Counted from the stretch's first letter, positions 1 to 9,969 are shown. The stretch is 35,545 bases of DNA from Peptococcaceae bacterium (GCA_013336365.1 JAAXTT010000002.1:1-35545); one strand, 5' to 3'. Program-made: numbers and translations. The notes: generated by a model not told the origin, from the sequence alone.

Positions 1-131
1 AGGTTATTTAAAAAGGTTTCATTCTGCAGCAGCTTCCTTTCCCGCTCATTGTCAATGAAAAGACACTCAATGAGGACCGAAGGGATGCCGGCCTCCGATG
101 TTTTTCTCAGTACATATAGATTGCCAAACTT
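1..131. repeat. Terminal direct overlap with 35415..35545 (6-131 exactly equals 35420-35545)
   Basis: Direct comparison: 126 bp identical; two mismatches (TT vs CC at 4-5) in the flanking 5 bp. Confidence 0.97.
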
Positions 132-512
132 CTGCCCTCGGTCATGGATATTGTAATTGTCTAAAAAATCCATAACCTGCTTATGGATCACCTTGCGGTG
201 AACATCTGCTTTACTGTTTTCCTTATAAACAAAGGTTTCAAAACCTTGCCCTTTCCCTGCGTTTATGTGCAGGCTTAAAAAGTAATCTGCCTTAACATCT
301 ATAGCATATTGAGGCGGCTTGTACAGCTCGTCCTGCGCTGTGCTGTTTGGATTGATAGCGCTTGGCTGAAAAATCTCAACCTGTGCTTTGTATCCAGTCA
401 GTTTTTTCTTAATTCTTTGTGCTAGGTCCCAGGTGATAGCTTTTTCCGTAACTCCCATTGCAACGGCTCCAGGATCCTTGCCACCGTGTCCCGGGTCGAT
501 AACTATTAACAT
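1..512 (-). CDS. N-acetylmuramoyl-L-alanine amidase (endolysin), N-terminal part; continues across the window end into 35354..35545
   Basis: Manual translation MLIVIDPGHGGKDPGAVAMGVTEKAITWDLAQRIKKKL...ADYFLSLHINAGKGQGFETFVYK...SVLIECLFIDNERERKLLQNETFLN: Amidase_3-type motifs (DPGHGG, SLHIN, E). Merging the terminal overlap gives a 190-aa ORF in frame. Confidence 0.93.
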   Translation of the reverse strand, partial: MLIVIDPGHGGKDPGAVAMGVTEKAITWDLAQRIKKKLTGYKAQVEIFQPSAINPNSTAQDELYKPPQYAIDVKADYFLSLHINAGKGQGFETFVYKENSKADVHRKVIHKQVMDFLDNYNIHDRGQKFGNLYVLRKTSEAGIPSVLIECLFIDNERERKLLQNETFLNN

Positions 513-524
513 AAAATCATCTCC

Positions 525-806
525 CTACTTTTTAATAACAACACTCAAAAGAGCAACAACGAAACCAATGCCTCCGATTAGGTAGCCCCACATATCTCGG
601 CTACCCTCTCTGTTGCCCTGCTGTTGTCCTTGCAAAGCCTTGATACAGTCGTCAACCTCGTTTATTTTTTCCCTTAAACCGTTGTAATCGCGTATCATTA
701 CCTGAGTTTTGCCGAGTTCTGCACTCAGAGACTCAAACTTTTTACTTAAATCAACCATAAACTCGTACAGCTCTTTATTTGTATACCACTGCTCCATAGC
801 TGACAA
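525..806 (-). CDS. XhlA-like hemolysin/holin-associated membrane protein
   Basis: 93 aa; coiled-coil N-terminus and a single C-terminal TM helix (MWGYLIGGIGFVVALLSVVIKK), immediately upstream of the amidase. Confidence 0.7.
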   Translation of the reverse strand: MSAMEQWYTNKELYEFMVDLSKKFESLSAELGKTQVMIRDYNGLREKINEVDDCIKALQGQQQGNREGSRDMWGYLIGGIGFVVALLSVVIKK

Positions 807-851
807 TTACTCCCACCCCCAGGTTTTATTTTTACGATTATTAAGTTTTGC

Positions 852-894
852 GCCCCAGGAGTGGGGCAATAAAAATACCGCCTATGCTGGCGGT
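852..894 (-). terminator. Tandem hairpins; ACCGCC-agcata-GGCGGT followed by ATTTTTATT on the minus strand
   Basis: Inverted repeat 877-882/889-894 plus T-rich tail on minus; a second GCCCC/GGGGC hairpin at about 852-868. Confidence 0.6.
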
Positions 895-1115
895 TCAGGT
901 GGTACTTCTGGAGTTATAAGCATTTCTTCTTTTATGACGTTGTATTCTTCTTCAGATATTTCAGTCCAATCGTTACCGGGCGGATAATCCGCATTTATTT
1001 TTATTAACCTTATATCCGTTTCATTTTGAATTGATTCAGGGATAAATGGATAAGCTTCCCGGTCCTCAATTCCCCCATCAACAACCGGCACATTATAATA
1101 TTTATACATTCTCAA
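882..1115 (-). CDS. Small phage tail-region hypothetical protein
   Basis: 77-aa ORF in the late operon; Pro/Glu-rich C-terminus. Confidence 0.6.
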   Translation of the reverse strand: MRMYKYYNVPVVDGGIEDREAYPFIPESIQNETDIRLIKINADYPPGNDWTEISEEEYNVIKEEMLITPEVPPEPPA

Positions 1116-1120
1116 TCCTC

Positions 1121-1627
1121 CTATGTGTCTATGCTATACCCGATTCTAATTGTTGCTGTTCCTGCTGTGGTTTTTAATTCAATTTTAAGTGATGCTTTAT
1201 ATTCTAAATTAAGCGACATATATTGAGTGGTTGGAACAGCACCGGCTACAATCTCTTTTGTAGCATCAGCAAAAAGAGGAAAAAATGCTATTGGATAATA
1301 ATAAGCCGAGCTTGTACCGGCTCCTAATGTATAATCGCAAAGCACATTCCCATCAACTGTTATTTTTAAGCCAGGAGTAGAGTTAGTAGAAAGAGTGACT
1401 ACGAAAAAATCAAGCTTGCCGGATCCTGCCACGTCAAGTGCAGTAGCATAAGATGTTGATGTTGTCCCAAAACTGGTCTTTAAATATCCTTTTTTCTTTA
1501 TTGCTGCAACTGCTGTTTTTATATATCCAAGCTTGGCGTGAGCGCTGCCCGTTGCACTGTCCACATCTGTTCTCAAGCCAATCTGCCTTCTCACAAATGA
1601 ATAAATCATTTCAAGTGCTCCAAACAT
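1121..1627 (-). CDS. Hypothetical tail/appendage protein
   Basis: 168-aa ORF, adjacent to the neighbouring minus-strand genes; beta-rich composition. Confidence 0.65.
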   Translation of the reverse strand: MFGALEMIYSFVRRQIGLRTDVDSATGSAHAKLGYIKTAVAAIKKKGYLKTSFGTTSTSYATALDVAGSGKLDFFVVTLSTNSTPGLKITVDGNVLCDYTLGAGTSSAYYYPIAFFPLFADATKEIVAGAVPTTQYMSLNLEYKASLKIELKTTAGTATIRIGYSIDT

Positions 1628-2377
1628 CTATGTCACCACCCCTGCTTTTAAATACTCGCCATTCCATGTGTATGTTTGGATGTTTCTTATTCCACTTGCC
1701 CAATCAACCACACCATAAATGTCCTTGGCCGGCAGGAAGCGATAGACTTTGGACACTGTTTCGCTTGAATATTCAACTGTTGTGTATCCGTATGTCCCAT
1801 AAATTCCATGTTTCAACTCTCCGACCTCGCCGGAGTATATCTTTAAATGCAGTGCGTTCTGTCCGGTTGTCCAGTTCCCAGTGTTACCGGCTCTGCGATA
1901 AACCGGATAACTGGCATCGACCGATGCCTCGCCAATCCAATCGAGTTTATTAATGGCATCTCCTGCGTTTTTAACAACGATCCAGTATTGGTTACCGGAA
2001 ACCAAGCCGGTCAGATTTATTGGGATTGACCAGTATGTTGCTGTTGTGGGAATAAACTCCTTTGGTACAACAACTTCCTTGAGCAAAGTACCATCATCAG
2101 AGGATGTTAAACCACTTCTAATCTGTACAGTAATGTCGGCACCGACACCATCAGAATCCAATTCCAACTCAATCCTGCTTAACTCAGTAACACCGGTCAG
2201 AGTAAATCTAGCTGCATAACTGTAGTCTGCGATGCTGTTTTCTGACACACCGGCACCGATCTTTGAATCAACCGCCGTGCCATCGTATATAAGATAAAAG
2301 TCTTGCATTGCTAAAAGGCTGTTTAATGTAAGTTCATCTAGCACAGTAACATTATTCTTAAATGCATTTAATGACAA
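1628..2377 (-). CDS. Putative tail fibre / receptor-binding-type protein with a choice-of-anchor-R-like beta domain
   Basis: 249 aa; pattern ARFTLTGVTELSRIELELDSDGVGADITVQIRSG...LVSGNQYWIVVKNAG. Confidence 0.55.
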   Translation of the reverse strand: MSLNAFKNNVTVLDELTLNSLLAMQDFYLIYDGTAVDSKIGAGVSENSIADYSYAARFTLTGVTELSRIELELDSDGVGADITVQIRSGLTSSDDGTLLKEVVVPKEFIPTTATYWSIPINLTGLVSGNQYWIVVKNAGDAINKLDWIGEASVDASYPVYRRAGNTGNWTTGQNALHLKIYSGEVGELKHGIYGTYGYTTVEYSSETVSKVYRFLPAKDIYGVVDWASGIRNIQTYTWNGEYLKAGVVT

Positions 2378-2391
2378 GTTTCCACCCCTTT

Positions 2392-2838
2392 CTAGCTTGC
2401 CGAAATTGTCAACCTAATCTCTATCGTCAGTGTTTGGTTTGATGCTTTGGTAATTCCTCCGGTTGGGACTATTCGATTAAATAAGACACCGGAATTGGCA
2501 ACAGAAGTTCCCTCTACAAACAAGCCAAACTCTGTCCATGTTTGGTTGATTTCGCTTGCTAAGAAATAAGTTCTTATTCGCAATTCGCTTCCTTGCCTTG
2601 TTTTTGAAGAAACTATTTTTCTTGATCCTTCGGTTTCTAGCTTGGTGTTATTGGCAACCGGTGCAGTTGTACCAGTTCCCAATGCTAAGTATGTCGCAAA
2701 GCTGCTCGTTCTCTCGCCAATAAAAAGAGAGGCCAAAAAATCAAGACCTCCCTGTACAATTAGATTCTTATGGATTATTTCTGTGCCATCGCCATATATA
2801 AAATGCCAATCGGCAGAGAGCCTTAATTTTTCATTCAT
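2392..2838 (-). CDS. Tail-fibre-associated hypothetical protein
   Basis: 148 aa in the tail module; LALGTGTTAP...TEFGLFVEG pattern seen in phage tail proteins. Confidence 0.55.
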   Translation of the reverse strand: MNEKLRLSADWHFIYGDGTEIIHKNLIVQGGLDFLASLFIGERTSSFATYLALGTGTTAPVANNTKLETEGSRKIVSSKTRQGSELRIRTYFLASEINQTWTEFGLFVEGTSVANSGVLFNRIVPTGGITKASNQTLTIEIRLTISAS

Positions 2839-2850
2839 TAGTTGCCCTCC

Positions 2851-4194
2851 TTATGGATGTTTATATCCTTGAGCATTGACATAGACATTGGCAGCATTAG
2901 TCACACAGGCCACATACATTATCGCATTCGCAGACCCCTTTAATGCTGTCTGAAAATTATAGATCTGTGGCGATGGCATACTGGCAGGAAGATATCCCTT
3001 CCATATAACTGTAGAACCATCTTTGATCTGAACCTCTGTTGCAACGGCATTTGTGTTGTGCAGCTGCAAGTCTGTTAAGTAATTTCGGATCCCAGTGCCT
3101 GCTGCAGCAAATAATTGCGTATCAGTAGTTCCGGTAATCACCGCCGGAGTGACAGATTGCATATTTTCCGGTATTGAATTTAATTGAACAATCTGAATGC
3201 CTTTTACAGTTGTGATAATGTCTGCTGTGTCACCGGTTGCCACAGAAGTATAATCTGCAGTAACCGCACGACCTGCTACCCTTACAGGAGCACTTGCGAT
3301 AACTGAATCATGGTTGTTTTGTCCTTGAATCGGAATAGCGGCGGTGTTTGTCACGTTAACAGGCATTCCCATTCCACTAACCTGTGCCCCCCTGGAAGCA
3401 GTTATTTCAGTAGTAAGCTCAATAAAATCAACCATATTTACAAACTGAAACTTCCATGTTGTTGTTGATGCCGGAGCCACAGCTAAGTTCTTAAACCTAA
3501 GCTGAATTTTATAAAGAGCATTTGCATCCGGGATTGATTGGTGCCTTACATAGCTACTTGAACGACCCGAAGTGCTATCAATCGCTCTTGCGTGGAACCA
3601 GGCTTCATCCGGGAAGATCTCAATCTCCTCACATGAGTACGATACAGTTGTTGGTATTGTAGATGCAGCAGATAGTAGCTCAGTTAAGCCACTATTCTGG
3701 ACTAGATACTTTGCTTGAGTAGCTGTAGCACCATCATACTTCCATCCTGCTCGATGTTTTCCATCTGGCAAAAGAGTTACCGGGTCAACACTTATCATCT
3801 CTACATAAAATTCTTGGTTTGTAATTCTCTGAGACAACAGGCTTGCAAACATCAAACGGTAAGAAACAGTAAAAACTTCTTTACTCCTAATAATTGTTTC
3901 TTGGTTTATATCGGTGCCTGTTATAAGCGACAACTCACCTGGTGTCGCTACTGTGATTGATTGATTAGTGCCTGTTTGGACAATATCCCATTTCGCTGCA
4001 TCAAGTGTAGAAGGGCCTGCAAATGTGTCTCTCCATTTTTTCTGCATCGAAGTCACAAGAGAATCCTGCGCAAATCTGCCATTATCAAGCTCAGTTACTG
4101 TCAGAGGTGCAAAGTTATCATTCTCAGGGTCAAATCCCTGTGTAATCGGGACATTTCCCAAATCCCTTAAAATATTTTTAGTGTTATAAGCCAT
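2851..4194 (-). CDS. Putative baseplate/tail structural protein
   Basis: 447-aa ORF between the tail-hub-like gene and the fibre genes. Confidence 0.6.
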   Translation of the reverse strand: MAYNTKNILRDLGNVPITQGFDPENDNFAPLTVTELDNGRFAQDSLVTSMQKKWRDTFAGPSTLDAAKWDIVQTGTNQSITVATPGELSLITGTDINQETIIRSKEVFTVSYRLMFASLLSQRITNQEFYVEMISVDPVTLLPDGKHRAGWKYDGATATQAKYLVQNSGLTELLSAASTIPTTVSYSCEEIEIFPDEAWFHARAIDSTSGRSSSYVRHQSIPDANALYKIQLRFKNLAVAPASTTTWKFQFVNMVDFIELTTEITASRGAQVSGMGMPVNVTNTAAIPIQGQNNHDSVIASAPVRVAGRAVTADYTSVATGDTADIITTVKGIQIVQLNSIPENMQSVTPAVITGTTDTQLFAAAGTGIRNYLTDLQLHNTNAVATEVQIKDGSTVIWKGYLPASMPSPQIYNFQTALKGSANAIMYVACVTNAANVYVNAQGYKHP

Positions 4195-4205
4195 TTCAAA
4201 CCTCC

Positions 4206-5729
4206 TTATACATCAGCTGAACAAACAACAAATCCACACACTGGTCTTGTTTCAGTCAAATCAACTATCATTGAATTTCCAATAAAATACACCTCGTCAC
4301 TTGTACCCAAAGCACCACCATTTTCAGCGCGTCTTTGGCCAACTCTCCAGCCAATTGGGGTACGATTAACGTGATCGTGGGTATCACTAAGAGCTGCAAC
4401 TTCTATGGAGTTTTTAAATGTGCGTATCTGCTCGGTGTTATTTAGCTTCTTCTTTTGCTGTGCAGATACTATAGCTTTCAAGTAATCAGCAATTCCCAGC
4501 AGGCGGCCGCCATATTCGATTTTATACGTCAAAATATCCCGCGACGCCGTGGTGATTGTCACTTTCTGAATTAAAAATGTCCCTGTCACTCCCCGGTCTG
4601 GAAGGTTAATGGTAATTAGCTGCCCTGGTGACCAACCGTCAATCTCGGTTGAGAAGTCACCCTTTACAGCGGGATTAGCATAGTTCCGGAGATCGGCGTT
4701 GGCGGCAGCTTCGGCAGCCTCGATTGTAGTCAAGCTGTCATCAACAATAACATGCTGATATATACCGTCTCCGCCTTGAACAGCCGCGATGGCTGCCTGT
4801 GAATCAGAATCATCAACTATTGTAATAACGTCCATATCTTGTTTTGCATTAAATGATATTGTAGCCCCGTCTGCAGGTGTTGCAGTACCGGCTGATGCCT
4901 TGATGTATCCCTCTTGAGGGTTTAATAAATAGTCCTTCGTGCTTTCATCATCGACATTTTCGATACCAACGGTTTTTGCAATTCCGCCAACACCTATTTT
5001 CCCGCTTTCCCCACCATAAGTGATTTCGTGCGGCTTAAATGGCAACGTCCATATCCTGGCCACCCCATCAGCCTTCCATTCTACTGACAGAAAGCCACTT
5101 AGCATGGTGCCGCCCTTAACCTTGACCTGGTTCCTAAGTCCTTGCATGTCAATGCTATGTTTGCCAAAGCGAAATTTGCCGCCCGGCTGCAAAGCCATCG
5201 GTGCAGGACTTGCCAACTCCTCAGCACTAAAAAACTGCAGATCCTTATAATAGTCAGGCATCCAGTGCCAACCAATATATTCGCAAAGCTGCTTAAAGCA
5301 CTCAGACGGCCTTATGTCGTTAAAAACCATATACTCTACCACTGGCGCGCCGGTACGAACTCCACTTGCTGTAAATCCTGGACAATACTTGTTTGCAACA
5401 TCTATAAAAATGTTGTCGGCAGCTTGCCCCTCGTATGTTTCAACCACCAACTTACGATCCAGCAGGGCGGTATAATCATCACAATCAATTTTCCATACCT
5501 TTGTGGATTTGTTATCAAAAGTCCAAGCTAGCTCAACCTTGACGATTATCCCCCCGAATAGCCTAGTGCCGTCCTGCTCAACTATAACCTCTTCGCCCTC
5601 AGATGGAGAGACTCCAGAAACATCAAAGGTACAAGTATCTACTAGATAAGTCAAAGCACGCTGAATATTCAACGTGCTTTGTACTAGATCCGCAATGCGT
5701 TCTATACCCGCTATTTTTAAGCTTCGCAT
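4206..5729 (-). CDS. Putative phage tail/baseplate hub protein
   Basis: 507 aa, directly after the tape measure; hub-like N-terminal region (FGGIIVKVE, DCDDYTALLDRKLV). Confidence 0.65.
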   Translation of the reverse strand: MRSLKIAGIERIADLVQSTLNIQRALTYLVDTCTFDVSGVSPSEGEEVIVEQDGTRLFGGIIVKVELAWTFDNKSTKVWKIDCDDYTALLDRKLVVETYEGQAADNIFIDVANKYCPGFTASGVRTGAPVVEYMVFNDIRPSECFKQLCEYIGWHWMPDYYKDLQFFSAEELASPAPMALQPGGKFRFGKHSIDMQGLRNQVKVKGGTMLSGFLSVEWKADGVARIWTLPFKPHEITYGGESGKIGVGGIAKTVGIENVDDESTKDYLLNPQEGYIKASAGTATPADGATISFNAKQDMDVITIVDDSDSQAAIAAVQGGDGIYQHVIVDDSLTTIEAAEAAANADLRNYANPAVKGDFSTEIDGWSPGQLITINLPDRGVTGTFLIQKVTITTASRDILTYKIEYGGRLLGIADYLKAIVSAQQKKKLNNTEQIRTFKNSIEVAALSDTHDHVNRTPIGWRVGQRRAENGGALGTSDEVYFIGNSMIVDLTETRPVCGFVVCSADV

Positions 5730-8700
5730 TTAAAGTGACACCCCTAACCTGTGTAGAGTGCGAATTAAATCCTCTCCGTCCTGGACAGTGATATTTATCT
5801 TGTTGCCGCCATAGCTATAACTATTGGTGACTCCGGTTCCCTTAATTGGATTCATTGTTGAGATATTTGCTAGTCCGTTCATTACACCTTCTAGCTTTGG
5901 TAGGCTACTGGTTATTCCGTTTGCCAATGAACCTACCAAAGCTGGCCCCCATTCCATGATCTTGCTAAGTGGCCCTTGCTTGGCCGGTGAGTGAGGCATA
6001 TAACTATCTACTAAGGCTGCCATCTCTTCAAGAGCAGTCTGCAATTCGTTCTTTTTGCTTTGAATGCCGGCTATAAAACCAGTCATAAGGCTGACGCCAT
6101 AAGTGACACTAGCCTTATCTATTTCCTTGAATTTGCTCTCGATGGTGGTTAGCTCGGTCATGGCGTTCTTGCGAATCTCAGCGTTCTTAGTTTTCCAATC
6201 AGCCCGGTATTGCTCAAGTTGCTGGGATGCAGCTGCCCTGATTTCAACTAATTTTTGCTCCATTTCAATCTTCTGTTGGGCCAGCTCAGAAGTTGCTTCA
6301 TTCCTAGCATCTTGGTTCTTTTGCTTCCACAAGGCAACATATTGAGTCAGTTGGTCCCCTGTTAAAGTGTTTAGGGCCGCTATTTCAGGTCCTGCCTTTG
6401 GCCCCATCTGCTTTAACTCTTCAACCAAACCCTCGTCTACTCCCTTGGCAGACAGGGCTTTTATATTTTCCTGCCAATCCTCAAAGGCTGTTACCTGCCC
6501 CTTAAGATTGTTAAGCAACTGCTCACCAGAAATATCTTTTCTGGTCACTTGATCAAATAATCCGGCAAAACCGCTTAAGGCATTTGCCCTAGAATTCAAG
6601 GCTTTCTGGTACTCATCTGTAACCTGCCGCTCTTTGGCTATTTCCTGTGCCTGAGCTTCTGCCACCTTATTATCATAATCATCTCGGGCAGCTTTCAGGT
6701 CCGCATAATAGGTTGTTATTACTTTCTTAGCATCGTTTAAAATTCCTTGGTAGTCCTGTATGGCTTTCTGCTGACTTTTTAGAGAGTCAATCTGCTCCTT
6801 AGTTGCATCGACCTGGGCTTTTGTTTCAAACTCGTCTAATTTGGTGCGGGCCTCTACCGCTTTTCGCTTTGCCTCTGTGAGCTTGTCCTGTGCAGCTCCT
6901 TGCTTAATAAGTTGCTGCACAGTGGAGTCGGCTGTATTTATCGCCTGTACCAGGGATTCCCTCTCTACCTCTGCCTGCTCTTTGGCCTGCTGTTTTTGGA
7001 TCTCTACAAGCCTTGCAGATTCCCCTTGAAGTTTTAACTGCATAGCAGTTATCTGACCATCAATGGAGGTTAAAACAGAGTCGGTTCCGTCACTAATGCC
7101 TTCCGCCAATCCTAAGCTTATGTTCTTGCCGACTTCAGCCATTACCCTGGACGGAGACTGTATTCCAAAAGCCTCTTTAAACCCTTTTACAACCCCGCTT
7201 GCAAATCCCTTTACCTGTTTATAAATCCAGTTAACCATCGATGCTATTCCATTCCATAACCCTTTTACCAAATTAATGCCTATATCAAGCATATTTCCAG
7301 GCAGTTCCGCAAAGAAAGTAACAATCTTTCTCACTATTCCAGGCACCTCAGTTACTGCCCAAGAGACTAACATAGTCCCCCAGCTAATCAGCTTATTAAA
7401 GGCGCCCACTAACCAAGTCCAAATTTTGCCCGGTAATTCAGCAAAGAAAGTAATGATATTTGATATGATTTTGGGAACATTAGTTATTGCCCACTGTACC
7501 GCATCAACCCCCCATTTTGCTATGGTTCCCAAGGCTAACCCCAGAGAATTGCCCAGTTTTCCAGGCAATTCCTTGAAAAAAGATACAATCTTTTCCGGTA
7601 AACTTTTAAACCAGGTTAATGCGGTATTAATAGCCGCTGGAATGGTTACTGTGAAAAAATTTCCTATTGCTCCCCAAACCTCTGCAGCCTTGGCCTTTAT
7701 TAAGTCCCAGTTTTTATATATTTCATACCCGGCGAATACCAACACCCCGATAGCGGCTACCACTGCTAAAACAGGTAAACACAAGGCTCCCATGGAAATG
7801 CCCAGGCTTCCTGCAATCGGTGCCATAAAAGCCATTACTGTTGTTGCAATGGACATGCCTCCTACCAGGGTGCCTAGAACAGCAACCATCGATAAAACAG
7901 CAGCTGTGAAAGCTGGGTTCTTCTTAACAAAATCAGCAATCGGTACAACAATGCTTGCGATTGACTTTGCTAAATCTGCTAATATTGGTAGTAACGCCGA
8001 CCCGATGGCAGTTTTAGCAGAATTCATTTGATTTTCCATCCGCTTCATTTGACCGCTATAGGTGCCAAGTTGAGCCTGAGCGGATCCACTGAAACGATCA
8101 TTTAATCGTTTTTGTACTATATCCATCCTGAGGGCTGCATTTTCAGAAGCGCCGTACTGCTTAACCTCTTCCTTGGTTAGTATTCCCAGAGCCACCAGTG
8201 CCTTAGTTTTGCCGTTATACGCGTCTGCCAGCATATTAGCCGCTTCAGACAGAGCCACGTTCTTACCAGCTGCAATGTCAGCAAGCAGTCCTTCTTGTTT
8301 TAGGGCTTCACCCACACTTATACCTTTTTCCAGCAGGGTCTGCAGGGCTTCTCTTGCTTCACCGCCACTAAAGGTAGACATCTTTGTAATAGCACCAGTA
8401 AATTCTTTAACGTCTTTACTGGCTTTAGCTGCTGATTCACCCTGGTTTTCAAGCAACTTAGTTAGCCGTTCTGTGCTTGCCTGCGCTTTGCCAGCTGATC
8501 CTACTGCGCTTGACAGATATGCTCCAGCAGCTACCCCTACAGCCCCAAATGCAGTCTTTAAGCTTCCAAGGTTTATGCCTGTTTTTTCAGAAGCTTTAGC
8601 AAATAATCCTTGCTTTACCGCTCCTTCGCTAAGCAGTTGATTGGCTTTGATTAACTCTTGGTTGGTCTTGTTTAACTCGGTATCCATATTGGCAAGTGCG

Positions 8701-9026
8701 GTTTTAGCACCATTAAGCTTGATCTGCAGGTCCTGTGTTGCTTTGGCATCTAGTCCCTTTTTCTCAGCTGATGCCTGGAAAGCTTTATCAAGAGCCTCAA
8801 CCTTTTGTTTTTGAAGCTCAATCTGCTTGGTCAGGCTATCTGATTTTAATTTAAGCTGGTCTGTACTATTTCCAAAGCCGCCAAGTTGCGCAGACGCGGC
8901 TTTGAATTCACTTTGTACAACTTTTAATTCTCTGTTAATACTGGAAATTCCGTTCTGGAATCCAGTTGAATCCATGCTAACCTTTACCGAAAGATTGCCT
9001 ACCTCTTCGTTTGCCATCATTCTCAC
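5730..9026 (-). CDS. Tail tape measure protein
   Basis: 1098 aa; long coiled-coil regions, central hydrophobic region, FKEAFGIQSPSRVMAEVGKNISLGLAEGI and YMPHSPAKQGPLSKI motifs. The true start may be the third Met (MANEEVG). Confidence 0.95.
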   Translation of the reverse strand: MRMMANEEVGNLSVKVSMDSTGFQNGISSINRELKVVQSEFKAASAQLGGFGNSTDQLKLKSDSLTKQIELQKQKVEALDKAFQASAEKKGLDAKATQDLQIKLNGAKTALANMDTELNKTNQELIKANQLLSEGAVKQGLFAKASEKTGINLGSLKTAFGAVGVAAGAYLSSAVGSAGKAQASTERLTKLLENQGESAAKASKDVKEFTGAITKMSTFSGGEAREALQTLLEKGISVGEALKQEGLLADIAAGKNVALSEAANMLADAYNGKTKALVALGILTKEEVKQYGASENAALRMDIVQKRLNDRFSGSAQAQLGTYSGQMKRMENQMNSAKTAIGSALLPILADLAKSIASIVVPIADFVKKNPAFTAAVLSMVAVLGTLVGGMSIATTVMAFMAPIAGSLGISMGALCLPVLAVVAAIGVLVFAGYEIYKNWDLIKAKAAEVWGAIGNFFTVTIPAAINTALTWFKSLPEKIVSFFKELPGKLGNSLGLALGTIAKWGVDAVQWAITNVPKIISNIITFFAELPGKIWTWLVGAFNKLISWGTMLVSWAVTEVPGIVRKIVTFFAELPGNMLDIGINLVKGLWNGIASMVNWIYKQVKGFASGVVKGFKEAFGIQSPSRVMAEVGKNISLGLAEGISDGTDSVLTSIDGQITAMQLKLQGESARLVEIQKQQAKEQAEVERESLVQAINTADSTVQQLIKQGAAQDKLTEAKRKAVEARTKLDEFETKAQVDATKEQIDSLKSQQKAIQDYQGILNDAKKVITTYYADLKAARDDYDNKVAEAQAQEIAKERQVTDEYQKALNSRANALSGFAGLFDQVTRKDISGEQLLNNLKGQVTAFEDWQENIKALSAKGVDEGLVEELKQMGPKAGPEIAALNTLTGDQLTQYVALWKQKNQDARNEATSELAQQKIEMEQKLVEIRAAASQQLEQYRADWKTKNAEIRKNAMTELTTIESKFKEIDKASVTYGVSLMTGFIAGIQSKKNELQTALEEMAALVDSYMPHSPAKQGPLSKIMEWGPALVGSLANGITSSLPKLEGVMNGLANISTMNPIKGTGVTNSYSYGGNKINITVQDGEDLIRTLHRLGVSL

Positions 9027-9032
9027 CTGCCT

Positions 9033-9281
9033 TTATAACACCTGGTCTATATATGCGTGTCCTTCAGTTTCTTCTTTGTTTGCCTTATAAATCAGTAGGT
9101 CGAGGTAATAAAAAAAGTCCATTTCATCAATGTCATTGAGCGTCCAACTTTGCTCAAATAATTGCAGATAGACCTCTTTCATAAAATCAGACGGAGAAAT
9201 AGTTTCTTCTACTTCTCCGTCTGTGCGTTTGGGAATTGTTCCAACTTTGCCCCAACACGGCCAACCACAGTATTTAAACAT
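9033..9281 (-). CDS. Tail assembly chaperone GT extension, expressed by -1 frameshift from the upstream ORF
   Basis: Overlaps the upstream ORF in the -1 frame; reached through slippery CCCAAAC (plus coordinates 9227-9233). Confidence 0.85.
   Translation of the reverse strand: MFKYCGWPCWGKVGTIPKRTDGEVEETISPSDFMKEVYLQLFEQSWTLNDIDEMDFFYYLDLLIYKANKEETEGHAYIDQVL
9189..9233 (-). promoter_or_regulatory. Programmed -1 ribosomal frameshift element: CCCAAAC, 4-nt spacer, 10-bp stem-loop
   Basis: Minus strand CCCAAAC-GCAC-AGACGGAGAA-(14 nt)-TTCTCCGTCT; heptamer in frame as C_CCA_AAC. Confidence 0.88.
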
Positions 9282-9505
9282 TCCTCGATTGTCGGCATTA
9301 GTTTGTCGGCATCCAATTCGTCATAGATATCGTCAATGGTGAACTGCTTGCCATATAAATCAACCACAAAACCTACTAGGTTATCAAATTCCTCCGGGTT
9401 TAAGTTGTTGAAGTTGGTTGCATCAGTGAGCTCAATAGCCTTGCGGACCATGCGCGCCTTGGGAGCTGGAGCAATATATGTTTTATCGTTCAGGATAATT
9501 TCCAT
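9209..9505 (-). CDS. Tail assembly chaperone (gpG-like)
   Basis: Directly before the tape measure; start chosen at MEIILNDKTY because GGAGG lies 9 nt upstream. Confidence 0.85.
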   Translation of the reverse strand: MEIILNDKTYIAPAPKARMVRKAIELTDATNFNNLNPEEFDNLVGFVVDLYGKQFTIDDIYDELDADKLMPTIEECLNTVVGRVGAKLEQFPNAQTEK

Positions 9506-9908
9506 TATTTTCATCCTCCATAGTTATCACGTTGAGTTTGTTAGAATATTTCTTCCTGATTTCTTCAGCAATTTCTTCATCGCCTATAATTTCTTTTAGG
9601 ATTTTTATTAATGCCTTAAATTCTCTTAAGTCGAGTATTTTAACTCCTATTTCCAGATCGCTTTTAATGTTGGCAGCTAGATACTCATATCCGTGGCAGC
9701 CTACTTTGTGAAGTTTTATTTTGTATTCGACTGGGCGTGGAACGTCTTCATCTGTATGCGCTTTTATGAAAACACTATGAAGCCCCTTTTTCCTAACTCC
9801 GTCAAGAAAAATCTGTCCACATCCATGATCTTCTTCGTTAAAATAGAGGATTTTCGGAACTTTATCAAAGTTAACGGTTATGCCATGACTATTGAAATCT
9901 ATTTTCAT
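9483..9908 (-). CDS. Hypothetical protein between tail tube and tail chaperone
   Basis: ORF starting MKIDFNSHGITVNFDKVPK, preceded by an SD-like GGAACGAGAATCA; overlaps the chaperone start. Confidence 0.7.
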   Translation of the reverse strand: MKIDFNSHGITVNFDKVPKILYFNEEDHGCGQIFLDGVRKKGLHSVFIKAHTDEDVPRPVEYKIKLHKVGCHGYEYLAANIKSDLEIGVKILDLREFKALIKILKEIIGDEEIAEEIRKKYSNKLNVITMEDENNGNYPER

Positions 9909-9969
9909 TGATTCTCGTTCCTTTCTTTTTGCTAAAAATAAAGAGGGGGAAATAATCCCCCTCCCCTTA

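Noticed and set aside
6-131. Biological direct terminal repeat of a linear phage
   Set aside because: The repeat cuts through the amidase CDS, and the joined ends restore it in frame; an assembly overlap of a circular or permuted molecule is simpler.
1453-1953. 166-aa plus-strand ORF
   Set aside because: Antisense to two well-placed tail genes; low-plausibility protein.
7276-8031. 251-aa plus-strand ORF
   Set aside because: Fully antisense to the tape measure gene; no SD and compositionally a reverse-frame artefact.
8173-8640. 155-aa plus-strand ORF
   Set aside because: Antisense within the tape measure gene; no supporting initiation signal.
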